From Xanthomonas hortorum (GTDB lineage Bacteria > Pseudomonadota > Gammaproteobacteria > Xanthomonadales > Xanthomonadaceae): a stretch of DNA of 64,000 nt. The notes below the pieces were generated by a model. That model did no database searches. It worked only from the letters and a program-made list of their open reading frames with translations, and had not been told where the DNA came from. Both the position numbers and the translations under genes were made by a program. Location of the stretch: contig NZ_CP101417.1 in the NCBI RefSeq assembly GCF_024339125.1, positions 1,798,001 through 1,862,000 on the forward strand. Reading direction: 5' to 3'. Below are positions 1 through 7,090 of this stretch, piece after piece (position 1 is the first letter of the stretch; every line of letters starts with the position of its first letter).

Positions 1-1
1 A

Positions 2-487
2 TTGGCCGCCAACATCATCGACGCCGGCATGGATGCGACCTCGATCGTCATGGCGATCAAGGACGCCACCGACGCCGGCGCGCTGGTGGCGTTGCTGATC
101 GATCGCCCGCGCGAGGGCGACCCGGCATTGCCGGCGATGTTCCTCGGCCGCAACGCGATGTTCCCGACTTCGCCGTGGCTGATCGCTGCGGCGCTCAAGG
201 TGCCGGTGGTGCTGGCGTTCGGCCTGTATCGCGGCGGCAATCATTACGAGCTGGCGTTCGAGACCTTCAGCGAAGGGCTGGATGTGCCGCGTCGCCAGCG
301 CGCGCCAGTGCTGGCGGTACTCATGCGTGATTACGCGGCCAGGCTGGAACATTACACACGCTACGCGCCGTACAACTGGTTCAACTTCTACGATTTCTGG
401 AACACCCACCATGCCGATGTGCCGCACCCTGCCGTGGATGCTGATACTGCTGTTCAGCGCCGCACCGCTATGCGCCGCACCGCCTGA
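2..487 (+). CDS. LpxL/HtrB-like acyltransferase, C-terminal part
   Basis: The gene is cut by the left edge of the window; only about 160 C-terminal residues are visible. They fit the LpxL/lysophospholipid acyltransferase family: a hydrophobic stretch LVALLIDRP, then FLG and FPTSPWL, and a C-terminal YAPYNWFNFYDFW block typical of the family's end. Arylpolyene (APE) clusters carry such an inner-membrane acyltransferase, thought to attach the polyene to its lipid or sugar headgroup. The stop overlaps the start of the LolA-like gene, so it looks like part of the same operon. The catalytic HX4D motif would lie outside the window, so family membership rests on the C-terminal half only. Confidence 0.8.
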   Translation: MAANIIDAGMDATSIVMAIKDATDAGALVALLIDRPREGDPALPAMFLGRNAMFPTSPWLIAAALKVPVVLAFGLYRGGNHYELAFETFSEGLDVPRRQRAPVLAVLMRDYAARLEHYTRYAPYNWFNFYDFWNTHHADVPHPAVDADTAVQRRTAMRRTA

Positions 488-1058
488 GACGCTGGACGTC
501 GGCCAGGTGCTGCAGCGCCTGGCACGTCCCGCACCGGTCAGTACCGAGTTCGTCGAACTGCGTGGCTCGGCCCTGCTGAAGACACCGTTGCGCGTACAGG
601 GCCATTACCGCCGCCCGGACGAACAGACCTTGGTGCGCGAGGTCAGCGCGCCATATCGCGAAACCACCACCTTGCGTGGTGACGAAGGCGTACTGGAGCG
701 CGAAGGCAAATCGCCACGGCGTTTTTCGCTGAGCCGGGTGCCCGAACTGGCCGGCTTGAAATCCGGCTTCGGCGCATTGCTGGCCGGCGACCGCGCGCTG
801 CTGGAGCAGCAGTACCGCGTCAGTGGGCAGGGCCAGCCGCAGGCCTGGCAACTGACGCTGCAGCCCAAGGACGCCGCCGTGGCAAAGCAGGTGCGTGAGT
901 TGCGTCTGTACGGGCGCAACGATGAGCTGCGCTGCATCGAGAGCTTGCCGGCCAAGGGCGATGCGCAGCGCACGCTGCTGGCTGGTGCGGCGCGCGAGGC
1001 CGCAAGCGTGACCGATGCGGCGGCGCTGACCACGCTGTGCCATGGGTCGGGCGCGTGA
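417..1058 (+). CDS. LolA-like periplasmic protein of the xanthomonadin cluster
   Basis: Protein of 213 aa. The frame is open further upstream, but ATG 417 (or 411) begins a good signal peptide (MCRTLPWMLILLF, then SAAPLCAA), so this start was chosen. The mature part resembles outer-membrane lipoprotein carrier (LolA-like) proteins: a run on uncoupling and beta strands (VSTEFVELRGSALLKTPLRV, then an LVREV-type strand) and a conserved C-terminal cysteine. APE clusters contain a LolA-like gene (ApeM type) next to the exporter, proposed to carry the polyene lipid across the periplasm. It overlaps the acyltransferase by about 70 bases and precedes the exporter. Transport of pigment is inferred from context. 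Confidence 0.75.
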   Translation: MCRTLPWMLILLFSAAPLCAAPPETLDVGQVLQRLARPAPVSTEFVELRGSALLKTPLRVQGHYRRPDEQTLVREVSAPYRETTTLRGDEGVLEREGKSPRRFSLSRVPELAGLKSGFGALLAGDRALLEQQYRVSGQGQPQAWQLTLQPKDAAVAKQVRELRLYGRNDELRCIESLPAKGDAQRTLLAGAAREAASVTDAAALTTLCHGSGA

Positions 1059-1167
1059 GCCATCGCGTGTGGGTGTTGCGTGCGCAGTCGGGACACGCGC
1101 TTAGCAAGGAAAACGCGACCGCATTCGGCAAATTAGAGGCGCCGGTGCTGCACGTCTTCAACAGAAC

Positions 1168-1246
1168 GAACGCGTCACTGCAGCCCGCCCTCAGAAAAAA
1201 CAAAGCGCCGTTGCAGCCCGCCCTCAGCAGAAAGAACGCGTCACTG
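1168..1246 (+). repeat. Duplicated short motifs in the gap before the exporter
   Basis: The 246-bp gap between the LolA-like gene and the exporter holds two copies of GAACGCGTCACTG (1168-1180 and 1234-1246) and two of CAGCCCGCCCTCAG (1181-1194 and 1214-1227). This is an imperfect local duplication. A 92-codon frame crosses it but matches nothing recognisable, and no promoter was identified. Confidence 0.6.
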
Positions 1247-1304
1247 AAGCTGGATGCCGCGCGCGCGGCCGGTGGACGTTCCGCTGGCGCAGTGAGGCTT
1301 TCGC

Positions 1305-3671
1305 ATGGCGCTTAAATTGAATGCAAACCGCCGCATCGGCCTTGCGCTGCTGTGGCTGGCCTTGCTGGCAGTCGCCGGCTTCTGGTTGAGCGAGACGCTG
1401 AAAGTCACCGGTGACTTGCGGAAATTCATGCCCGCCCCGCGCACGCCCGCGCAGAAACTACTGATCGAAGAACTCGGCGAAGGCCCCGGCTCGCGCCTGT
1501 TGCTGATGGCGCTGTCCAACAGCGATACGGCCACGCTGGCCGCGCAGTCGCAGGCACTGCAGCAGGCCTTGGCCGCACAGCCAGAGCTGTTCGAACTGGT
1601 CGGCAATGGCGGCAATGCGGGGTTGGATGCGATCCCCGAGCGCTTGCTGCCGTACCGCTATCTGCTCAGCGACAGCTTCGATAAAACCCCGCTGGATGGG
1701 CAGACCTTGCAAGCTGCATTGCAGGCGCGCGTGCAGGATCTGGGCTCGCCTGCGGCCGCGACGGTGGAGCCGTTGCTGCCGCGCGATCCCACGCTGGAAA
1801 TCCTGCATCTTGCAGAAACCCTGCAACCTGCCGCCGCGCCGCAGACGCGTAACGAGGTGTGGTTCGACCGCGCCGGCACCTCGGCCTTGCTGATCGTGCA
1901 GACGCGCGCAGCCGGGTTCGATCCCACCGGCCAGCAACTGGCGTACGACGCGGTGCAAGCGGCGGTTGCCAAGGTCAGCAAGGGCACCTCAACAACACTC
2001 ATTTTGACCGGCCCCGGCGCGTTTGCGGTGGAAATCACCGCACGCACGCAGAGTGAGGCGCAATGGATCGGCACGCTGGATACGGTGGGGCTGGTGCTGT
2101 TGCTGCTGGTCGCTTATCGCAGCTGGAAGATTCCGGTGCTTGGCGTGCTGCCGTTGGCGAGCGCGGGTCTGGCCGGCCTGGGCGCGGTGGCGTTGCTGTT
2201 CGACGGTGTGCACGGGATCACCGTGGCGTTCGGGTTCACCCTGATCGGCGTGGTGCAGGATTATCCGATTCACCTGTTCAGTCATCAGCGCCCGGGGCTG
2301 GATCCACGCGACAACGCGCGCCATCTGTGGCCGACGCTGGCCACCGGCGTGGTCTCCACCTGCATTGCCTACGTGACCTTCCTGTTTTCCGGGGTGGATG
2401 GTTTGCGCCAGTTGGCGGTGTTCACCATCGCCGGGCTGGCCACCGCCGCCATCACCACACGTTGGCTGCTGCCGTCGTTGATCGACCCGGCGCCGCGCGA
2501 CTATGCCGACTCGCGTGCCCTGGCTGCGCTATGGCGTGGCATCGCGCGCTTGCCGCGGCCGCGCATCAGTCTTGCGGTGATTGCCGTGATCGGCATCGCG
2601 GTGATCGTGTTTGCGCCGGGGCAGTTCTGGCAGAACGATCTGTCGAAATTGACCCCGGTGCCGCCCAAGGCGCTGGCGCAGGACACGCAGTTGCGACAGG
2701 AACTGGGCGCCCCCGATGTGCGTTACGTGCTCGCGTTGCCCGCAGCGAACGATGAGGCGGCGCTGCAGGCCAGCGAGCAATTGCGTCCGCGCCTGGACGC
2801 CCTGGTGCGCGCCGGTGCATTGACCGGCTACGACATGGCTGCGCGCTATCTGCCCAGCGCCAAGACCCAGCGTGCGCGTCAGGCCGCATTGCCGGATGCC
2901 GCGCAAGCGCGCGCATTGACCGACAGCGCGGTGGCCGCCACGCCGTTCCGCAGCGATGCGTTTGCGCCGTTCCTGCAGGATCTGGACGCTGCCAAGCAGG
3001 CCGCCCCGCTGTTGCCGAAGGACCTGGCCGGCTCGCCGCTGGCAACCTCGGTCGGGGGGCTGCTGCTGGGGCGTGGCGATCGCAGCACCGCCTTGGTGTC
3101 GTTGACCGGCTTGCGCGATCCGGCCGTGTTGGCCGCAGCCGTACAAGGCAGCGGCGCGCAGTTGCTGGATCTGAAAGATGCTTCCGAGTCTTTGGTCGCC
3201 GCGTATCGCGGTCGTGTGCTCGGCGCATTGGTGCTGGCTGCAGTGTTGTTGGCAGTGACCGTTGCCATCGCGCTGCGCAGCCCGCGCCGCATCGTGCGGG
3301 TGTTGTTGCCGATGGCGCTGACCACGGTACTGATCCTGGCGATCCTGCGCGGGATGGGGGTGGAACTCAATCTGTTCCATCTGATCGCGCTGATTCTGGC
3401 GGCCGGTTTGGGCCTGGATTACGCGCTGTTCTTCGACCACGCCGGCGACGATCACGCCGACCAGCTGCGCACGTTGCATGCGCTGATCGTGTGCAGCCTG
3501 ATGACCTTGCTGGTATTCGCGCTCTTGGCCGCGTCTAGCATTCCGGTATTGCGTGCGATCGGCAGCACGGTGGCACTGGGCGTGTTGTTCAATTTCATTC
3601 TGGCCTTGCTGGTGTCGCGCGAGCCGGCGCTGGAACGCACAAAGAACGGAGAACCGCATGCAGGGACGTGA
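1305..3671 (+). CDS. RND/MMPL-family exporter of the xanthomonadin cluster
   Basis: Protein of 788 aa with the two-fold RND/MMPL layout: one N-terminal membrane helix (about residues 10-30), a large periplasmic domain, a block of helices near 255-395, a further helix near 415-435, a second periplasmic domain, and a final helix block near 640-775. APE clusters encode such an MMPL-type transporter (ApeN type), proposed to move the finished polyene lipid toward the outer membrane with the LolA-like partner. Its last codons overlap the dehydratase start by 14 bases, which implies translational coupling. The substrate is inferred from the cluster, not from the protein. Confidence 0.85.
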   Translation: MALKLNANRRIGLALLWLALLAVAGFWLSETLKVTGDLRKFMPAPRTPAQKLLIEELGEGPGSRLLLMALSNSDTATLAAQSQALQQALAAQPELFELVGNGGNAGLDAIPERLLPYRYLLSDSFDKTPLDGQTLQAALQARVQDLGSPAAATVEPLLPRDPTLEILHLAETLQPAAAPQTRNEVWFDRAGTSALLIVQTRAAGFDPTGQQLAYDAVQAAVAKVSKGTSTTLILTGPGAFAVEITARTQSEAQWIGTLDTVGLVLLLLVAYRSWKIPVLGVLPLASAGLAGLGAVALLFDGVHGITVAFGFTLIGVVQDYPIHLFSHQRPGLDPRDNARHLWPTLATGVVSTCIAYVTFLFSGVDGLRQLAVFTIAGLATAAITTRWLLPSLIDPAPRDYADSRALAALWRGIARLPRPRISLAVIAVIGIAVIVFAPGQFWQNDLSKLTPVPPKALAQDTQLRQELGAPDVRYVLALPAANDEAALQASEQLRPRLDALVRAGALTGYDMAARYLPSAKTQRARQAALPDAAQARALTDSAVAATPFRSDAFAPFLQDLDAAKQAAPLLPKDLAGSPLATSVGGLLLGRGDRSTALVSLTGLRDPAVLAAAVQGSGAQLLDLKDASESLVAAYRGRVLGALVLAAVLLAVTVAIALRSPRRIVRVLLPMALTTVLILAILRGMGVELNLFHLIALILAAGLGLDYALFFDHAGDDHADQLRTLHALIVCSLMTLLVFALLAASSIPVLRAIGSTVALGVLFNFILALLVSREPALERTKNGEPHAGT

Positions 3672-4098
3672 GGCGATTGCCGCATTGATTCCGCATCAGG
3701 GCAGCATGTGCCTGTGGGAAGAAGTGGTGGAGTGGGACGCGCAGCGCGTCGTGTTGCGCAGCCTTGCCCATCGTGGTGACACGCATCCGCTGCGTTCTAA
3801 CGGCCGCCTGCGCGCGTTGCATCTATGCGAATACGGCGCGCAAGCCATGGCCGTGCACGGCGGCTTGCTCGGTCGCGCATCGGGCAAACCGGTACGTCCG
3901 GGCATGTTGGTGGCGCTGCGCGCGGTGGAATTGCACGTGGCCTATCTGGACGCGCTGCCGGATGCGATCGTTTGCGAGGCGCAGGTGCTGATGCAGGGAG
4001 AGGACAGCCAGCAATACAGCTTCCGCTTGATGCATCAGGACCAGTTGCTCGCCGAAGGACGTGCCACGGTGATGCTGGGTGCGGCGCAGGCCCCGTAG
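3658..4098 (+). CDS. Hotdog-fold 3-hydroxyacyl-ACP dehydratase (ApeP-like)
   Basis: Protein of 146 aa. The frame is open upstream inside the exporter, but ATG 3658 starts MQGREAIAALIPHQGSM, the normal N-terminus of APE dehydratases. The PHQGSM motif (residues 12-17, His13) occupies the place of the catalytic His motif of FabZ/FabA-like hotdog enzymes, and Glu58 in LCEYGAQAM fits the partner acid. The enzyme would dehydrate 3-hydroxyacyl-ACP in each polyene elongation cycle, after the ketoreductase encoded next. The stop codon lies inside a REP palindrome. Confidence 0.85.
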   Translation: MQGREAIAALIPHQGSMCLWEEVVEWDAQRVVLRSLAHRGDTHPLRSNGRLRALHLCEYGAQAMAVHGGLLGRASGKPVRPGMLVALRAVELHVAYLDALPDAIVCEAQVLMQGEDSQQYSFRLMHQDQLLAEGRATVMLGAAQAP

Positions 4099-4163
4099 GA
4101 GCGCGCTTGCGCGCGATGAGGCGTTGTCGATAACGCTTCATCGCGCGCAAGCGCGCTCCTACG
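4094..4163. repeat. REP-type palindrome
   Basis: A 70-bp near-perfect palindrome with arms of about 32 bases around a 6-base centre, starting CGTAGGAGCGCGCTTGCG. A second copy lies at 19506-19573 and a half-copy near 38074. GTAGGAGCG-type palindromes are common xanthomonad intergenic repeats. This one includes the TAG stop codon of the dehydratase. Confidence 0.9.
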
Positions 4164-4268
4164 GAAGGTGGGCGATCAAAATGCGGGCGATCTATTCCTG
4201 CGCTTGCTGCGAGTCGTTAGGATGACGCTCTTTCCGCCGTCGTTTCTGCGGCTTCCATCGAGGCTTCC

Positions 4269-5006
4269 ATGAGCACATCCATTCCACAGCGCCGCGCACT
4301 CGTCACCGGCGGCAGCGGCGATCTTGGCGGTGCGATCTGCCGTCAGCTGGCTGCACAAGGTCGGCACGTGATCGTGCACGCCAATCGCAATATCGCCCGC
4401 GCCGATGAAGTGGTCGCAGCGATCGTGGCCGACGGCGGCAGTGCCCAGGCGGTAGCGTTCGATGTGGCCGATGCGCAGGCAAGCGCCGCAGCGCTGGCAA
4501 GCTTGCTGGAGGTCGGCCCGATCCAGATCGTGGTCAATAACGCCGGCATCCATGACGATGCACCGATGGCGGGCATGAGCGCCGAGCAATGGCATCGGGT
4601 CATCGATGTCTCGTTGCACGGGTTCTTCAACGTCACCCAGCCCTTGCTGCTGCCGATGGCGCGCACGCGTTGGGGCCGTATCGTCAGTGTGTCGTCGGTG
4701 GCGGCGGTGCTGGGCAATCGCGGGCAGACCAACTACGCCGCTGCCAAGGCCGCGCTGCACGGCGCCAGCAAATCGCTGTCGCGCGAGATGGCCAGCCGCG
4801 GCATTGCAGTCAACGTGGTGGCGCCGGGCGTAATCGAAAGCGAGATGGTCGGCGAGAGTTTCGCGCCGGAGGTGATCAAGCAACTGGTGCCGGCAGGGCG
4901 CGTCGGCAAGCCCGACGAAGTCGCAGCATTGGTCGCATTCCTGTGTTCGGAAGCGGCCGGTTACATCAACGGCCAGGTCATCGGCATCAATGGCGGGATG
5001 GGCTGA
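4269..5006 (+). CDS. 3-ketoacyl-ACP reductase (FabG/ApeQ-like SDR)
   Basis: Protein of 245 aa, the usual SDR length. The cofactor motif TGGSGDLG spans residues 13-20 and NNAG spans 90-93. The catalytic set is Ser142/143, Tyr156 and Lys160 (YAAAK), and the C-terminus NGQVIGINGGMG is typical of FabG. It reduces 3-ketoacyl-ACP with NADPH during polyene chain extension. It is the last gene of the plus-strand pigment arm, separated from the dehydratase by a REP palindrome and 100 further bases, and followed by the repeat-rich junction with the IS element. Confidence 0.9.
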   Translation: MSTSIPQRRALVTGGSGDLGGAICRQLAAQGRHVIVHANRNIARADEVVAAIVADGGSAQAVAFDVADAQASAAALASLLEVGPIQIVVNNAGIHDDAPMAGMSAEQWHRVIDVSLHGFFNVTQPLLLPMARTRWGRIVSVSSVAAVLGNRGQTNYAAAKAALHGASKSLSREMASRGIAVNVVAPGVIESEMVGESFAPEVIKQLVPAGRVGKPDEVAALVAFLCSEAAGYINGQVIGINGGMG

Positions 5007-5094
5007 GAGCGGCTACAAAACGACTGCGCTCGCCGCCCAGCGGGCGCGGCCTGCCTTGTAGTTCCCGTCAGCACTCGACCAAGTTGGCAGGTGC

Positions 5095-5193
5095 GATGCC
5101 CTTACCGCCTGCGGGACCGTGTGGCGGCATGGATGCCGCCACCGAGCCTCCAGGGATGGATTCACGGCGTGTCCCGCAGGCGGTGAGGGCATC
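5095..5193 (+). repeat. Structured repeat, body type B (copy B1)
   Basis: A 99-bp element. Its ends form a 23-bp outer stem (GATGCCCTTACCGCC... with ...GGCGGTGAGGGCATC), enclosing an inner hairpin GTGGCGGCATGGATGCCGCC and a single-stranded tail ending CACGGCGTGTCCCGC. The second copy, B2 (32471-32569), is also 99 bp. B read on the plus strand aligns with body A read on the minus strand. The 5007-5747 stretch holds only repeats and the IS end; no gene was seen in it. Confidence 0.8.
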
Positions 5194-5318
5194 GCGCCCT
5201 CGACCCGCTCGGCTTGGAACATCCAGATTGCGCTGAAGTTCAATATCTCGTTCGCCTTGAGAGGTAATTGAACGGTGCGGATACGTCAGGTGTAAAGCGG
5301 CTGATCTGCGGCCTGGTT

Positions 5319-5430
5319 GCAGGGCCCTTGCCCGCCCACCCTCGCGGGACACGCCGCAAGTACGTCCATGTAGGCTCTTACGCGGCATCCATGCCGCGTA
5401 AGGTCCCGCGACGGTGGGCGGGCAAGGACC
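5319..5430 (+). repeat. Structured repeat, body type A (copy A1)
   Basis: A 112-bp element. The outer stem pairs CCTTGCCCGCCCACC with GGTGGGCGGGCAAGG, then TCGCGGGAC with GTCCCGCGA, giving about 25 bp with one mismatch. Inside are an asymmetric strand and the hairpin CTTACGCGGCAT/ATGCCGCGTAAG. Other copies are at 31885, 32092 and 32299, plus the IS-split copy at 5569/6880. This copy carries an intact, unoccupied IS target (5366-5381). Confidence 0.9.
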
Positions 5431-5568
5431 CGTCGAGTTGATCGGTGTGCGGAGTTTTCAACAAGCATCCCGCAAACTGGCTGGCCCCGTGTCCTGTACT
5501 CAATAAAGCAATCAGCAAACTGTCTGGTGCGGTGAGGGCATCGCGCCCTCGACTTCTTCGAGTTTGCT

Positions 5569-5623
5569 GCAGGGCCCTTGCCCGCCCACCATCGCGGGAC
5601 ACGCCGCAAGTACGTCCATGTAG
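5569..5623 (+). repeat. Body A, left half, split by IS insertion
   Basis: These 55 bases are the left half of an A body and end at the AG core of the IS target (CCATGTAG, 5616-5623). The missing right half resumes at 6880. Joined, the two halves give exactly 112 bp, the length of the intact copies, so the IS insertion removed nothing. Confidence 0.9.
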
Positions 5624-5747
5624 CAACTGTGTTGATCAGGACCTCAACCCGCGACCTTTGAGCGGTTTCCTTCAGGCGCGTTCATCGGTAGGTGCCGGCC
5701 GCTGGCCGGCACGCTTTTTTGCGTTTGCGCATGGCCGTCAAATGCGC

Positions 5748-6671
5748 TCAGGCGGGCTGCATGGCGGCTCTTTCATCGCGCACGCGCGCATTGAGGATGA
5801 CCAGCATCTTGCGCATCACCGCCACAAGGGCGACCTTGCCCTCCTTGCCGCGTGCCCGCAGCGCTCTGTAAAAATCGCGCAGACGTGGCTCGTGCCGAGC
5901 TGAGGACATGGCCGCCATATACAGCGCCTGTCGGATGTCGGCTCGGCCTCCGCCAATCCCCCGTTTACCTCGCATCGCGCCGCTGTCGCGCGAGAGCGGG
6001 GCAACGCCAACCAATCGGGATATCTGCTTTCCGCTGAGCGTCCCAAGCTCTGGTAACCGGCACGCCAGCACGGCCAGCAGCACCGGACCGACCCCTTTGA
6101 GCGTCTTCAACGCAGCCAGGTGCGGTTGCTCGGTGAGTAGCGTCTTCAGCTGCCCGGCGATCAGTTTGTCTAACCGCGCCACACTGCGCACAAGCTGGTT
6201 CACGTTGCCCTGCAGCAGCTTGCGCAGCGCTTTTTCCGCAACCTGCAGCAGCTGCTGCCTTGCTGTTTTCAACAGATCCACCAGTTGCCGACGGGCACGC
6301 ACATGCTCGCCCAGATCGCGCTGCCATGGTTCCAGTGGAACATACTGATGGAGCTCCATCTTCTCGGCCATGCAGGCCAACATGGCGGCGTCCAGCCGGT
6401 CGGTCTTGGCCAGTCCCAAACCGTTGGCCAAGTTGCGTGCCCGTTGCGCATTGACGCGCGCCACCGGCAATGCGGCGTGATGCAAGGCATCCAGCGCTGC
6501 CAGCTCGTAGCCCCCGGTCGCCTCCAGCACCACCTGCCGCACCGACAGCGTATTCAGCCAATCGACAAGCTTCCGATGACCGCCTGCGGTGTTGGTGAAC
6601 TGACGGGTCTGGCCTCGAAAAACCGCAACGTCAAGAGAGTGTTTGCACACATCGATCCCGATTCCGCTCAT
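5748..6671 (-). CDS. IS110-family DEDD transposase (bridge-RNA recombinase)
   Basis: Protein of 307 aa, normal for the family. The N-terminal RuvC-like acidic residues are visible: Asp7 in GIDVCK, Glu50 in LEATGGYE, and Asp91/Asp94 in KTDRLDA. The C-terminal Tnp domain carries KTLKGVGPVLLAVL (188-201) and the RDSG motif with the likely catalytic Ser229, followed by the RGKRGIGGGRADIRQALY block. IS110 recombinases cut and join DNA at sites chosen by a bridge RNA from the element's own end. All key residues are present, so the protein should be active. Its frame is intact and it is the only protein of the element. Confidence 0.95.
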   Translation of the reverse strand: MSGIGIDVCKHSLDVAVFRGQTRQFTNTAGGHRKLVDWLNTLSVRQVVLEATGGYELAALDALHHAALPVARVNAQRARNLANGLGLAKTDRLDAAMLACMAEKMELHQYVPLEPWQRDLGEHVRARRQLVDLLKTARQQLLQVAEKALRKLLQGNVNQLVRSVARLDKLIAGQLKTLLTEQPHLAALKTLKGVGPVLLAVLACRLPELGTLSGKQISRLVGVAPLSRDSGAMRGKRGIGGGRADIRQALYMAAMSSARHEPRLRDFYRALRARGKEGKVALVAVMRKMLVILNARVRDERAAMQPA

Positions 6672-6696
6672 GGGAAATCTCCGCTAGGCTAGAAAT

Positions 6697-6849
6697 GTCG
6701 AGAGCTCCCTCGCCTGCCCAGTCTTATCGTTTCGAGTGTCACCTCGGGCAACTGTTCGGGCGAATCAAGGGAGAATCCGGCGTGGGTACCAAGCTACACG
6801 GCGATCGCTGAGATCCAGGCTCTCACGGTGGCCCACGCCGGCTCTCGAC
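6697..6849 (-). ncRNA. Predicted IS110 bridge RNA
   Basis: On the minus strand the region folds by eye into two loops closed by a 9-bp stem, GTCGAGAGC (6841-6849) with GCTCTCGAC (6697-6705). Target loop: stem CGGCGTGGG (6832-6840) with CCCACGCCG (6778-6786), holding guides GTGAGAGCCT (6817-6826) and CCGTGTAG (6794-6801). Donor loop: stem CGCC/GGCG around an inner CGAG/CTCG hairpin, with guides ACAGTTGC (6748-6755) and GATAAG (6723-6728). The target guides match the A repeat that holds the element, and the donor guides match its two ends. Transcript limits are inferred. Confidence 0.8.
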
Positions 6850-6879
6850 ACCTAAACTGCCAGATTCCGAACAGATAAG

Positions 6880-6936
6880 GCTCTTACGCGGCATCCATGC
6901 CGCGTAAGGTCCCGCGACGGTGGGCGGGCAAGGACC
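6880..6936 (+). repeat. Body A, right half, split by IS insertion
   Basis: Right half of the A body interrupted at 5623. It begins at the target sequence GCTCTTAC, contains the inner hairpin and the right arm of the outer stem, and runs into the usual flank (GACCAGTGGAGATGGTCGG). Confidence 0.9.
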
Positions 6937-7056
6937 AGTGGAGATGGTCGGTGTGCAAGGTTGCGAGCAGTGCATGCCGTGCAGCCATCCACTGAGGTGC
7001 GGTCTGATCGGCTCCTTCGCCTGCACCACGCGAAGGTTGAGAAAGCGCGTATCAAG

Positions 7057-7081
7057 CAAAACGCGCCTTTGTCGGCGCGTT
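7057..7081 (-). terminator. Stem-loop terminator of the minus-strand pigment operon
   Basis: AACGCGCC (7060-7067) pairs with GGCGCGTT (7074-7081) around a 6-base loop. On the minus strand the stem is followed by TTTTG. It lies 10 bases beyond the halogenase-like stop codon. Confidence 0.6.
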
Positions 7082-7090
7082 CGAGCAAGC

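Larger units (their letters stand above)
5624..6879 (-). mobile_element. IS110-family insertion element, 1256 bp
   Basis: The ends are set by the split A repeat: the left flank stops at AG 5623 and the right flank resumes with GCTCTTACGC at 6880, leaving AG (CT on the minus strand) at both junctions. There are no long terminal inverted repeats, as expected for IS110 elements. One DEDD transposase lies on the minus strand, with about 206 bases of non-coding left end upstream and 124 bases downstream. The longer upstream end is the IS110-group layout, where the bridge RNA is encoded. The element sits between the convergent pigment arms and breaks no gene. Confidence 0.9.

Noticed and set aside
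1037-1315. 92-codon frame in the LolA-exporter gap as a gene
   Set aside because: Composed of locally duplicated DNA, overlaps both neighbours in a different frame and matches no family.
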